This document shows positions 7,011 through 14,586 of a stretch of DNA of 19,236 bases, piece by piece. The stretch is from Actinomycetes bacterium (lineage in GTDB: Bacteria > Actinomycetota > Actinomycetes > Propionibacteriales > Propionibacteriaceae). How positions within the stretch are numbered: the stretch's first letter is position 1; each line of letters opens with the position of its first letter. Location of the stretch: the NCBI GenBank assembly GCA_023436925.1, contig JAEZHJ010000145.1, positions 1 to 19,236 on the forward strand. The letters are read 5' to 3'. Position numbers and translations under genes: made by a program. The notes beneath the pieces were generated by a model. It saw nothing but the letters and a program-made list of their open reading frames with translations. It made no database searches and was not told the DNA's origin.

Positions 7011-8591
7011 TCAGTCGTGGGGCAGCAGGTGGCGCTGGCCCACCAGCGCGAAGGCGGCCCGGAGCCGGGTGAAGGACGGCAGCTCGCGTCCCTCCTGCCA
7101 CCACCAGCGCACGATAGCGACGATCACCAGCACCTGCGCGGCGGTGCACAGGCCGTCACGGATCACCGAGGCGGCGACCTGCATGCCCTCGCTGAACTCG
7201 ACCGATCGGCCCGTCACATAGGCCACCGACAGCCACATCCCGCGCCACATCATCAGCGGTTCCAGCTTCGAGGCGGCCATCAGCCCCAGCGGCACCCAGG
7301 TGATCAGGTCGTACCAGCTCAGCGTGTAGGGCGAGGTGATCAGCCACGCGGCCGTGAGGAGGGCGGCGGTCCGCACCGCGATCGTCAGCGGATCGCGGCG
7401 GGGATTGGTGGTCTCCGCCACGCCGGGCACCAGGTGCCACGGCAGGACACGGGAGAGCATCCAGGCGATCACGACCATCCCGGTCCAGCCGAGCACACCG
7501 ACGATGCTGCGGGCCACCGGTTCGGGCATCACGAAGGAGAGCAGGCCGTGCAGCGGCGGGGCCCAGGAGCCGGCCGAGATGTAGCCGGTGTTGCGGGCGG
7601 CGGCGAACAGGGCCCGCGGCACCAGCACGCCATAGGCGATCGCGAGCGGGATCGCCGCCCCGATCAGGAGGAAGACCAGCTTGCGCGGCTCGCGGCGGTA
7701 CCCCCACACCATCGCCAGTCCGTAGAAGACCAGCGACACCTTCACGGTGCCGGCCAGGCCGATCCCGATCCCGGCCAGCAGCGGGTGCTTGCGCAGGAAC
7801 CAGAGCCCCACGATCGCGAAGACGAGGGTGAAGGCCTCGTTGTGGGCGCCGGCGATCACCGACCAGATCATCAGCGGGTTGAGGACGGTGAACAGCACTG
7901 CGCGGGTCTGGGTGGCGTGGTCGCCGCGGGCCATCAGGTAGGCCAGGACGCCGATCACCAGGAACGGCACCAGGGCGATCACCTGCAGCCAGAACACGAT
8001 GTCGTGCATGCTCTCGCCGCCCAGCGCAGCGGCCACCCACTGGCTGGCGGAGGCCATCGGGCCGTAGACGCTGGGCGTGTCCTGCCAGGGCCGCTCGGTG
8101 AGGATCAGGACGGGGTCGAACTCCTCGCGGAAGATCATCGCCGGCGTGATGTCGTAGGGGTTCAGCCCGAGCACCTGCAGCCGCCCGTAGGCGGCGTACA
8201 TCAGCACATCGGCCGAGGTCAGCGGCAGCACCAGGGCGGTCAGGACGCTGAGCCCGATGCCCAGGCCGAGCAATTTGCGGTTGTCCGGACGCCAGCCGTC
8301 GGCCACCGCGCGCCAGGCGATCCACAGCCCGATCGTGCCGGCGATCAGGCCGAGCCAGAGCAGGATGACCGCGACGAGTTCGTTGGGCGTACCAGCCCCG
8401 GGCGGCAGGTGCCAGGGCGGGAGCGCACTGCTCCGCTCGCCAAGATCCAGTGCCACCACACTGGGCCCGGCGACGCCAACCGCGATGGTGGTCGCCGCGC
8501 TGGCCGCGATGAGGGAGACCCCGAGGACGGGATTGCGCGTCCACGCCGCAGCGTCGAGGCGCGCCCACGCCGGTGCCTGGGTCTCCAGCAC
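7011..8591 (-). CDS. GT-C family polyprenol-phosphate-mannose-dependent alpha-mannosyltransferase (MptA/MptB-like)
   Basis: From the GTG at 8591 this is a 526-residue membrane protein with about 12 hydrophobic segments. The stretch SADVLMYAAYGRL (126-138, D128 the likely catalytic acid of the first outer loop) followed by LGLNPYD is typical of the MptA/MptB group, which extends alpha-1,6-mannan from polyprenyl-phosphate-mannose on the outer face of the membrane. WSVIAGAHNEAFTL and TSPYTLSWYDL are further conserved parts. Glycan identity is unknown; a lipomannan- or lipoglycan-like polymer is inferred. The frame opens to a TTG at 8696, but I prefer this GTG because AGGAG lies 5 bases upstream and TAGCCT (8644-8649) sits within the longer version. 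The C-terminus is cytoplasmic and basic. Confidence 0.85.
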   Translation of the reverse strand: MLETQAPAWARLDAAAWTRNPVLGVSLIAASAATTIAVGVAGPSVVALDLGERSSALPPWHLPPGAGTPNELVAVILLWLGLIAGTIGLWIAWRAVADGWRPDNRKLLGLGIGLSVLTALVLPLTSADVLMYAAYGRLQVLGLNPYDITPAMIFREEFDPVLILTERPWQDTPSVYGPMASASQWVAAALGGESMHDIVFWLQVIALVPFLVIGVLAYLMARGDHATQTRAVLFTVLNPLMIWSVIAGAHNEAFTLVFAIVGLWFLRKHPLLAGIGIGLAGTVKVSLVFYGLAMVWGYRREPRKLVFLLIGAAIPLAIAYGVLVPRALFAAARNTGYISAGSWAPPLHGLLSFVMPEPVARSIVGVLGWTGMVVIAWMLSRVLPWHLVPGVAETTNPRRDPLTIAVRTAALLTAAWLITSPYTLSWYDLITWVPLGLMAASKLEPLMMWRGMWLSVAYVTGRSVEFSEGMQVAASVIRDGLCTAAQVLVIVAIVRWWWQEGRELPSFTRLRAAFALVGQRHLLPHD

Positions 8592-8643
8592 TGGTGCTCC
8601 TGGTGTTGATGTGCCGGTTCCAGGGGGTGGACCGGTCAGCCCA

Positions 8644-8649
8644 AGGCTA
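8644..8649 (-). promoter_or_regulatory. Candidate -10 box for the mannosyltransferase-like gene
   Basis: TAGCCT on the minus strand would place the start near 8637 and give a leader of about 46 bases carrying the AGGAG ribosome site. It argues against the upstream TTG at 8696 as start. No strong -35 box is seen. Confidence 0.4.
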
Positions 8650-8723
8650 GCCCCCGTGGCGGTCTTCCCCGTACCCGGCCCGGCCTCTTTGCCCAACCGT
8701 TACCGGCCCCGCCCCGCGCCGGG

Positions 8724-9587
8724 TCACTTCAGCAGTCGCGACAGCCGCCGGTCGGCGAGCGGCTTCCCCCCGGTCTGGCAGGTGGGGCAGTACTGCAGCG
8801 AGGAGTCGGCGAAGGAGACCTCGGCGATGGTGGTGCCGCACACCGGGCAGGGCTGGCCGGTGCGGCCGTGCACCCGCAGGCCGGACCGCTTGTCGTCCTT
8901 GAGCTGGCGGGCGGCGAGCCCGCGGGCCCGTTCGATGGCGGCCGCCAGTTCGCCCCGGATCGCCTCGTAGAGCCGGACGCGTTCGTCGTCGGCGAGTCCG
9001 TTGGCGGGCTTGAACGGGCTCAGCCGGGCGGTGTGCAGGATCTCGTCGGAGTAGGCGTTCCCGATGCCTGCGATGATCCGCTGGTCACGCAGCACCCCCT
9101 TCAACTGGGCGCGTCCGGCCGCGGTGAGGATCTGCTCCAGCGCCTCGGGGGTGAAGGCGTCGGCCAGCGGGTCGGGGCCGAGCGAGGCGATCCCGGGCAC
9201 GTCGGCCAGATCGGCGACCAGGTAGAGGGCGAGCCGTTTCTGGGTGCCGGCCTCGGTCAGGTCGAAGCCGCTGTCATCGTCCAGCCGCAGCCGGAAGGCG
9301 AGCGGGCCGCGTCCGGGACGGGCAGGGGCCGCGGGGACCTCGTCGCGCCACACCAGCCAGCCGGCCCTGGCCAGGTGGAAGGCCAGCCACAGGCCGCCGG
9401 CCTGCAGGGCGAGGAACTTGCCCCGCCGGGTGACCTGCTCCACCTCCAGTCCGTGCAGCGCACTGAGCGGCAGCACCACCGTCTTCAGGCACGCGAACGC
9501 GACCAGTTGGGTATCGGCCACAACCCGGCCGACGGTGTGCTCGGCGAGGAAGCCCCGCAGTGCCTCGACCTCGGGCAGTTCAGGCAT
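8724..9587 (-). CDS. Fpg/Nei family DNA glycosylase/AP lyase
   Basis: This 287-residue base-excision repair enzyme begins MPELPEVE, so after Met removal P2 is the nucleophile and E3 the catalytic acid. K57 (TRRGKFLAL) is the beta-lyase lysine. The helix-two-turn-helix is at about 155-190 (LKGVLRDQRIIAGIGNAYSDEIL) and the zinc finger is C247-x2-C250-x16-C267-x2-C270. Two points are unusual. The finger reads FADSSLQYCPTCQ where classic Fpg has a GRxTxYCPxCQ arginine finger. A 17-residue tail (QTGGKPLADRRLSRLLK) follows the last Cys, where classic Fpg ends. This fits the second actinobacterial Fpg/Nei group, so 8-oxoguanine specificity should not be assumed. The ATG at 9587 is preceded by TAGAGT at 6 bases, a leaderless layout. 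Confidence 0.93.
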   Translation of the reverse strand: MPELPEVEALRGFLAEHTVGRVVADTQLVAFACLKTVVLPLSALHGLEVEQVTRRGKFLALQAGGLWLAFHLARAGWLVWRDEVPAAPARPGRGPLAFRLRLDDDSGFDLTEAGTQKRLALYLVADLADVPGIASLGPDPLADAFTPEALEQILTAAGRAQLKGVLRDQRIIAGIGNAYSDEILHTARLSPFKPANGLADDERVRLYEAIRGELAAAIERARGLAARQLKDDKRSGLRVHGRTGQPCPVCGTTIAEVSFADSSLQYCPTCQTGGKPLADRRLSRLLK

Positions 9588-9593
9588 GCCGGA

Positions 9594-9599
9594 ACTCTA
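9594..9599 (-). promoter_or_regulatory. Leaderless-type -10 box for the Fpg/Nei gene
   Basis: TAGAGT on the minus strand, then 6 bases, then ATG at 9587. No ribosome site lies between. A hairpin-forming sequence (9602-9618) lies immediately upstream. Confidence 0.5.
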
Positions 9600-9601
9600 G
9601 T

Positions 9602-9625
9602 CGCGGGCGCGGCCCGCGTCGCGGG
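9602..9625. repeat. Two overlapping inverted repeats between aat and the Fpg/Nei gene
   Basis: CGCGGGC-GCG-GCCCGCG (9602-9618) is a perfect 7-bp stem with a 3-base loop. It overlaps CCCGCG-T-CGCGGG (9613-9625), a perfect 6-bp inverted repeat. The shared arm means only one can fold at a time. It follows the aat stop (9640) and precedes the -10 box of the next gene, so it may be a U-less intrinsic terminator or a roadblock site. There is no T-run in either direction. Confidence 0.4.
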
Positions 9626-9639
9626 TGGCGAACCCCGGG

Positions 9640-10311
9640 TCAGCGCGGCCAGCGCGGCTCGGGGACGTCCAGCGCTTCATCCAGCAGCGCCAGGTAGTCG
9701 GCCCGGTCGACCTCGATCACGCCGAGGCTGGCCAGGTGGGGAGTCTGCCACTGGACGTCGATGATCCGGTCCTCTGCGAACTCATCGGCCAGCAGGTCGA
9801 CCAGCGCCATCAACGCGACCTTGGAGGCGTCGCGGCCCCGGTCGGGGTCGTGGAACATCGACTCACCGGCGAACAGCCCGCCCAGGCTGATGCCGTACAG
9901 CCCGCCCACCAGCCGCCCGGACGCGTCCCAGGTCTCCACCGAGTGCGCCCGCCCGGCGGCGTGCAGCCGGCGGTAGACGGCCATGATGTCGGCGTCGATC
10001 CAGCCACTGGGCCGGGCCGGGTCGGCGCAGGCTGCGATCACCTGGTCGAAGGCGCGGTCGACGGTGGTGGTGTAGTGGCGGGCCGACTTGCGCATCGAGC
10101 GGGTGATCCGCAGCGCATCCAGCGGGAGGACGCCGCGCCGGGTGGGTGACCACCACCCCATCTCGCTGAACCCCGAGGAGTGCAGCGGCATCGGGAAGAC
10201 GCCCGCCTGGTAGGCCTCAAGCACCAGGTCGGCGTCGAACTCGGTCGAGAAGGCGATCAGGTCCTGGTCCGGCCAGTCCTGCGGCGGGCCGAAGATCGCT
10301 GAGCGCCACAT
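9640..10311 (-). CDS. aat: Leucyl/phenylalanyl-tRNA--protein transferase
   Basis: It transfers Leu or Phe from tRNA to N-terminal Arg/Lys of proteins, the N-end rule tag for ClpS/ClpAP-type degradation. The 223-residue protein has the family blocks: YQAGVFPMP (34-42), WWSPTRRGVLP (53-63), SGWIDADIM (102-110), HSVE (123-126), GGLYGISLGGLFAGESMF (136-153) and ASKVALMALV (162-171), then DVQWQTPHLASLG (185-197). Length is near the usual 200-240. I start at ATG 10311 because the open frame above it (to 11088) is antisense to the EcsC gene and low complexity. AAGAAT lies 6 bases before the ATG, a near-match to the leaderless pattern seen elsewhere here, and GGAAG is 8-11 bases away. Confidence 0.93.
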   Translation of the reverse strand: MWRSAIFGPPQDWPDQDLIAFSTEFDADLVLEAYQAGVFPMPLHSSGFSEMGWWSPTRRGVLPLDALRITRSMRKSARHYTTTVDRAFDQVIAACADPARPSGWIDADIMAVYRRLHAAGRAHSVETWDASGRLVGGLYGISLGGLFAGESMFHDPDRGRDASKVALMALVDLLADEFAEDRIIDVQWQTPHLASLGVIEVDRADYLALLDEALDVPEPRWPR

Positions 10312-10401
10312 GCAGCGATTCTTCCACCGCGGGCTGACGTCGGGGTCGAACCGGGGTCGGGGCGGGGGTGGCCACCATGTCGACGGGGCGAGGAGCGTGC
10401 G

Positions 10402-10407
10402 TAGGCT
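10402..10407 (+). promoter_or_regulatory. Candidate -10 box for the EcsC-family gene
   Basis: TAGGCT would give a leader of about 15 bases carrying the GGAAGGA ribosome site before the ATG at 10429. No good -35 box is present at 17-18 bases. Confidence 0.35.
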
Positions 10408-10428
10408 GGACGGGTCGGAAGGACGGTC

Positions 10429-11109
10429 ATGGCAACCGCTGGCGAAATCGGCAAGCAACTTGTGGCACGCACTCCGGAGGTCGCCGGCGGCGTCCTGCGG
10501 CGGATCATCGACTTCGGCATCGACGGCAACGCCACCTTCCCCGGGGCGCGGGCCGCCGCGGCGAAGAAGCTCGAGGAGCGCGGGGAACGGGAGTCGGCGA
10601 TCGACTCCATCGTGACCCAGCACATCGGACTGGCCTCCGCCCAGGGCTTCGTCACCAGCGTGGGTGGCCTCGTGACCGTCGGGGTGGGGCTGCCGGCGAA
10701 CCTGGCCGGGATGGCCGTGCTCAGCGTCCGGATGGTCGCCGCTGTGGCGCACCTGCGTGGCTACGACGTGACCGATCGGCGGGTCCGCGCCGCGATCGCG
10801 CTGGCGATGCTGGGCGAGGACGAGGTCCGCAAACTGGTGGCCGACGGCAAGCTGCCGACCACGCCGCTGGCGGTGGCCACGGCGCCCGTCTTCGACCCGC
10901 ACCTGGAGCGCCAGATCAGCGAGCGGGTCGCGGGTTCCCTCACCGGCCGGCTCGGCGGCAAGCACCTGGCGGTGATCGTGCTGCGCCGGATCCCGCTGGT
11001 CGGCGGCGGGGTCGGCGCCGCGGTGGACGGCCTGCTCACGCTGGGTCTGGCCGGTTACGCGCGGCGCGAGTTCGTCGCCCGCCAGCAACTCCCCCGCTTC
11101 GCCGGCTGA
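10429..11109 (+). CDS. EcsC family protein
   Basis: The 226-residue protein shows the EcsC-family pattern: DFGIDGNATFPGARAAA (28-44), ERESAIDSIVTQHIGLASAQGF (53-74), then a glycine/alanine-rich hydrophobic hairpin (75-107) and a second one near 186-210 (RRIPLVGGGVGAAVDGLLTLGLAGYAR). The family is named after Bacillus EcsC, next to an ABC exporter, but there is no transporter gene beside this one and its function is not known; membrane association is likely. The ATG has AAGGA 5 bases upstream. The gene is divergent from aat and its stop faces that of alr across 3 bases, where the two stops lie in the symmetric sequence GCTGAG-C-CTCAGC. Confidence 0.83.
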   Translation: MATAGEIGKQLVARTPEVAGGVLRRIIDFGIDGNATFPGARAAAAKKLEERGERESAIDSIVTQHIGLASAQGFVTSVGGLVTVGVGLPANLAGMAVLSVRMVAAVAHLRGYDVTDRRVRAAIALAMLGEDEVRKLVADGKLPTTPLAVATAPVFDPHLERQISERVAGSLTGRLGGKHLAVIVLRRIPLVGGGVGAAVDGLLTLGLAGYARREFVARQQLPRFAG

Positions 11110-11112
11110 GCC

Positions 11113-12231
11113 TCAGCGCCGGTAGGCGCGGGCCACCCGGCTGCTGATCCCGCAGGTCACCTCGTAGGCGATCGTGCCCTGCAGGGCCGCCAGCTCGGCG
11201 GCGGTGATCTCCTCGTCCCCGTCCGTGCCGATCAGCGCCACCTCGTCACCAACCGTCACGGTCGGCTCGGCGCCAAGGTCGACCATCGTCTGGTCCATGC
11301 TGACCCGTCCGACGATCGGGTAGGAGGTGCCCCCGATCAGCACCCGGCCCCGGTTGGACAGCGAACGGGAGTAGCCGTCGCCGTAGCCGACGGCGATGGT
11401 GGCGACCCAGGTGTCCTGCGGCGCGGTCCAGGTCCGGCCGTAGCCGACGGTCTCCCCCGCCCGCACCGGGTGGACGAAGGTGACCCGGGTTCGCCACTCC
11501 AGCCCGGGCAGCAGCGGAACCGTCCGGGCGACCTCCGGGTCCGGGTAGGAGCCGTAGATCATGACGCCTGGGCGGACCATGTCGAACCAGGAGTCGGGGT
11601 GCGCCAGCACCCCGCCGGAGTTGGCCAGGTGCTTCAGCAGCGGGCCGCGGGCGGCCTCGACCTCGGCGGCGACCCGTCCGAACAGGGCGATCTGGCCGGC
11701 GGTGAACTCCTGGCCGCGGGGATGGTCCGAGATCGGCAGGTGCGACATCATCCCGACCAGCCGGACGCCTCTCGTCGCGTCGGCCAGCCGGGCCAGCCGG
11801 ACGGCCTCGGCCGGCTCACAGCCGAGCCGGTGCATCCCGGTGTCGACCTTGAGGTGCAGCACCGCCTCGCGCCCGGTCGCCGCGGCCGCGGCCGCGGCCT
11901 GCCCGATCGATGCCTCGTCGATGCCGATCAGTGCGAGGTCGTGCTCGACGGCGGCGACCACCTCGGGCCCGCGCGCCACCGAGAGCTTGAGGATCGGCAG
12001 GGTGATCCCGGCCCGGCGGAGTTCGATCCCCTCGCCCACCGTCGCCACCCCGAACTGGTCGACCGCGCCGGTGGACTGCAGGTGGCGGGCCACCTCGACG
12101 GCGCCGTGGCCGTAGGCGTCGGCCTTGACCGCGGCCAGCACCGCCCGGTCGCCGACGTGACGCCGGATCGCGGCCAGGTTCGCCTCGATGTGGTCCAGCC
12201 TGGTGGTGGCCACCGTCGGTGGCTCGATCAC
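11113..12231 (-). CDS. alr: Alanine racemase
   Basis: It interconverts L- and D-alanine for peptidoglycan. The 372-residue PLP enzyme carries the Schiff-base lysine K36 in AVKADAYGHG and the catalytic-tyrosine block VGYGDGYSRSLSNRG (Y283 by family alignment), plus HLKVDTGMHRLG, MSHLP and VGRVSMDQTMVDLG. The length fits the family (about 370). The start is GTG at 12231, which overlaps the upstream sulfurtransferase stop as GTGA (4 bases), so the two are translationally coupled. The open frame continues upstream to 12732 only as an out-of-frame shadow of the sulfurtransferase gene. An alanine run at 11881-11905 (about seven Ala codons, GC-only) is low complexity. The usual alr neighbours (tsaE, tsaB) are not seen. 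Confidence 0.96.
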   Translation of the reverse strand: MIEPPTVATTRLDHIEANLAAIRRHVGDRAVLAAVKADAYGHGAVEVARHLQSTGAVDQFGVATVGEGIELRRAGITLPILKLSVARGPEVVAAVEHDLALIGIDEASIGQAAAAAAATGREAVLHLKVDTGMHRLGCEPAEAVRLARLADATRGVRLVGMMSHLPISDHPRGQEFTAGQIALFGRVAAEVEAARGPLLKHLANSGGVLAHPDSWFDMVRPGVMIYGSYPDPEVARTVPLLPGLEWRTRVTFVHPVRAGETVGYGRTWTAPQDTWVATIAVGYGDGYSRSLSNRGRVLIGGTSYPIVGRVSMDQTMVDLGAEPTVTVGDEVALIGTDGDEEITAAELAALQGTIAYEVTCGISSRVARAYRR

Positions 12232-13109
12232 CCGCCCACCGCCACCGGACGATCCGGGTCGCTGGACCAGCCCGACCAGGACGGCGGGTAGAGCGCGGCG
12301 TCCACCCCCAGGCTGGACAGGGCGAGCAGCACCTGGGCGGCCGAGACCCCCGAGCCGCAGTAGACCGCCACCGGTCCGTCGCCGGGCAGGTCGAGCAGTT
12401 CCCGCAGCCGCTCGGGCGGCGGGAGCCGGCCCTCGTCGTCCCAGAAGCCGGTGACCGGGCGGTTGACCGCACCCGGGATGTGGCCGGCGCGGGGATCCAG
12501 CGGCTCCACCTCCCCGCGGAAGCGCTCCGGCGCCCGGACGTCGATCAGCACGCCCGGGAAGTCGGCGACCTGGTCGGCGTCCAGGGTGGGCAGGTGGCCC
12601 GGGGTCAGCCGGGCGGCGGGCGCCGGTTGTCGAACCGGGTCGCCGGACTCCAGCTCGCCGCCAGCCGCCAGCCAGGCGTCGATCCCGCCGTCCAGCACGC
12701 GGACCTCCACACCCAGCCAGGCCAGCACCCACCAGGCGCGGCCGGCCGCGAAGGAGCCGGGCTGGTCGTAGACCACGATCGGGCGGCGGGCGTCGATCCC
12801 GGCGGCGGCCAGGCCGGCCGCCACCCGTTCGGCGTCCGGCAGCGGGTGCCGGCCCAGCGAGGCGTCGGTGGACGGCCCGGTCAGGACCTCCTCGAGGTCG
12901 AGGAAGGCGGCCCCCGGGAGGTGCCCCTCGGCGTAGCGCACCCGTCCGGCACCCTCGGGCGCGCCGAGGTTCCAGCGGATGTCGAGCAACTGGGGGGCGT
13001 CGGGTCCGTCGGGTGCCGAGACCAGCTCGGCAACGCTGATCAGCACCCGCGCCCGGGCACGGTCTGTGGGGTCGGCCCCCGCCGCACCCCGGGCCGCGTC
13101 ACGTGTCAT
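12228..13109 (-). CDS. Sulfurtransferase, two rhodanese domains (3-mercaptopyruvate type)
   Basis: The 293-residue protein has an inactive N-terminal rhodanese domain (about 22-150) and an active C-terminal one (about 175-285) with C251 in C-G-S-G-V-S-A. This loop is close to the CGSGVTA loop of 3-mercaptopyruvate sulfurtransferase (SseA) and unlike the CRxGxT loop of thiosulfate sulfurtransferase, so mercaptopyruvate is the likelier sulfur donor; this remains inference. Other marks are LLDIRWNLG, YAEGHLPGA, VVYDQPGSFAAGRAWW and RAGHIPGAVN. The ATG at 13109 has TAGAGT (13118-13123) 8 bases upstream and no ribosome site. The gene follows the E2 stop by 33 bases and overlaps alr by 4. Confidence 0.92.
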   Translation of the reverse strand: MTRDAARGAAGADPTDRARARVLISVAELVSAPDGPDAPQLLDIRWNLGAPEGAGRVRYAEGHLPGAAFLDLEEVLTGPSTDASLGRHPLPDAERVAAGLAAAGIDARRPIVVYDQPGSFAAGRAWWVLAWLGVEVRVLDGGIDAWLAAGGELESGDPVRQPAPAARLTPGHLPTLDADQVADFPGVLIDVRAPERFRGEVEPLDPRAGHIPGAVNRPVTGFWDDEGRLPPPERLRELLDLPGDGPVAVYCGSGVSAAQVLLALSSLGVDAALYPPSWSGWSSDPDRPVAVGG

Positions 13110-13117
13110 GGCTCGAC

Positions 13118-13123
13118 ACTCTA
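13118..13123 (-). promoter_or_regulatory. Candidate leaderless -10 box for sulfurtransferase-alr
   Basis: TAGAGT on the minus strand is 8 bases before the ATG at 13109. It would give the sulfurtransferase and alr their own transcript in addition to read-through from the bkd genes. Confidence 0.45.
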
Positions 13124-13142
13124 GCCCGGTCGCGACGAGCGC

Positions 13143-14576
13143 TCAGAAGAGCAGCGCGAGCCCGGGATCGTTGAGGATCGCCGCCACGTCGGCCAGGAAC
13201 TTCGAGCCGGTCTCGCCGTCGACCAGGCGGTGGTCGAAGGTCAGCGCCAGGGTGCACACCGAGCGCGGTTCGATCCGCTCCTCGTCGCCGCTGCCGACCA
13301 CCCAGGGCCGCCTCACGACGGTGCCGACGCACAGGATCGCCGCCTCGCCGGGGTTCATGATCGGCGTACCGGCGTCCACCCCGAAGACCCCCACGTTGGT
13401 GATCGTGAAGGTGCCCTGGCTGAAGTCGGCCGGCTGGGCCTTACCCTCCTTGGCCAGCGCGATCATGTCGTTCAGCGCGGCCGCCAACTGCTGCAGGCCG
13501 AGCCGGTTGGCCCGCTTGATGTTGGGCACGATCAGCCCGCGCGGGGTGGCGGCCGCGATGCCGAGGTTGATGTCGGAGTGGACCAGGATCTCCTCGCGCT
13601 CGGGATCGAAGCTCGAGTTGATCTCGGGGTTGCGCGCGATCGCCAGGCAGGCCGCCTTGGCCACGATCAGCAGCGGCGAGACCCGCAGGTTGCGGAAGTC
13701 GGGCCGGTCGCGCAGCACGCCGAGCAGTTCCATGGTCCGGGTGACGTCGACCTCCACCCAGGCGGTGGCCTGCGGGACGCTGAGCGACTCGGTCATGGTG
13801 CGGAACATCTCGCGCCTGACCCCGCGCAACGGCACCCGCTGGCTGTGGCCGGGGATCTCGGCCCCGTCCTTGTTGCTGGCGGCGGCGATCACGTCCTCGT
13901 GGGTGATCAGCCCGGCCGGGCCGGTGCCGACGATGGTGGTCAGGTCGACGCCCAGGTCGCGGGCGACCCGGCGGACCGGCGGCTTGGCCAGCGGCGGCTG
14001 CGGCAGGTCGCCGCCACCGGTGGGCTGGCCGGGCGGGGGCAGGCTCTCCCCCGACGGCTTGGCCGCGACCGGCCCGAGCGGGGCGACCTGGTCGATCGGA
14101 CGCGAGACCGGGTTGGCGGTGTCATAGGACTCCTGGACCTGGTCGGTCTCCGGGACGGCGACCGCCTCGGCGCGCTTGCGGCTGCGGCGGGCGATGGCGC
14201 CCGGCTTGGCGCCGTAGCCGACCAGGGTCGCCACCGGCGCCTCCGGCCCGACGGCGTCGCCGTTGGCGTCCTGCACCTGACCGGTGACGGCCGGCTCACC
14301 GGTCGCCTGCGCCGGCTGGGCGGGGCCGTCCGGCATGTCGCCGGGTTCCCCGATCCGGATCACCGGCGTGCCGACGTCCACCATCTCTCCTTCGTCGACC
14401 AACAGCGCCAGCACGGTGCCGGCGGCGGGGCAGGGCAGTTCCACCAGGCTCTTGGCGGTCTCGATCTCCAGCAGGATGTCGTTGACCGCGACGGTGTCGC
14501 CGACCTTCACCTTCCAGGAGACGATCTCGGCCTCGATCAGGCCCTCGCCGGGATCGGGCAGCTTGAACTCGTACAC
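13143..14576 (-). CDS. bkdC: Branched-chain 2-oxoacid dehydrogenase E2 (lipoamide acyltransferase)
   Basis: This is the 477-residue core subunit of a 2-oxoacid dehydrogenase complex. One lipoyl domain (1-80) has lipoyl-lysine K42 in IETAKSLVE. A Pro/Ala linker follows and then a basic VGYGAKPGAIARRSRKR stretch typical of actinobacterial BkdC. The E1/E3-binding domain is PVRRVARDLGVDLTTIVGTGPAGLITHEDV. The catalytic domain ends with ITNVGVFGVDAGTPIMNPGEAAIL and D448-H449-R-x-x-D453-G, where H449 is catalytic. I choose GTG at 14576 (AGGAGG 5 bases upstream). It starts 10 bases after the E1beta stop. Branched-chain specificity is inferred from the split E1 and the gene order; a pyruvate role cannot be excluded. 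E3 is not in the window. Confidence 0.93.
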   Translation of the reverse strand: MYEFKLPDPGEGLIEAEIVSWKVKVGDTVAVNDILLEIETAKSLVELPCPAAGTVLALLVDEGEMVDVGTPVIRIGEPGDMPDGPAQPAQATGEPAVTGQVQDANGDAVGPEAPVATLVGYGAKPGAIARRSRKRAEAVAVPETDQVQESYDTANPVSRPIDQVAPLGPVAAKPSGESLPPPGQPTGGGDLPQPPLAKPPVRRVARDLGVDLTTIVGTGPAGLITHEDVIAAASNKDGAEIPGHSQRVPLRGVRREMFRTMTESLSVPQATAWVEVDVTRTMELLGVLRDRPDFRNLRVSPLLIVAKAACLAIARNPEINSSFDPEREEILVHSDINLGIAAATPRGLIVPNIKRANRLGLQQLAAALNDMIALAKEGKAQPADFSQGTFTITNVGVFGVDAGTPIMNPGEAAILCVGTVVRRPWVVGSGDEERIEPRSVCTLALTFDHRLVDGETGSKFLADVAAILNDPGLALLF

Positions 14577-14586
14577 CAGGGCCTCC

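Noticed and set aside
4791..8609. A 3.8-kb plus-strand open frame of 1272 codons opposite serS, pheA and the mannosyltransferase gene
   Set aside because: It is rich in Gly, Arg, Gln, His and Val, with no recognisable domain, and lies antisense to three well-recognised genes whose codon third positions are GC-rich. Stop codons are simply rare in that frame at this GC content.
10312..11088. Upstream extension of aat opposite the EcsC gene
   Set aside because: The extension has no similarity to Aat N-termini and is antisense to a recognisable EcsC gene. The ATG at 10311 gives a normal-length enzyme.
11104..11117. Symmetric GCTGAG-C-CTCAGC at the facing stops of the EcsC gene and alr as a bidirectional terminator
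   Set aside because: The stem is 6 bp with a one-base loop and no T-run on either side; the symmetry largely reflects two facing TGA stops.
11881..11905. GGCCGC tandem repeat
   Set aside because: It codes for an alanine run in alr and needs no other explanation.
12232..12732. Upstream extension of the alr frame
   Set aside because: It reads out of frame through the sulfurtransferase gene, which has two clear rhodanese domains. The GTG at 12231 with GTGA overlap is the natural start.
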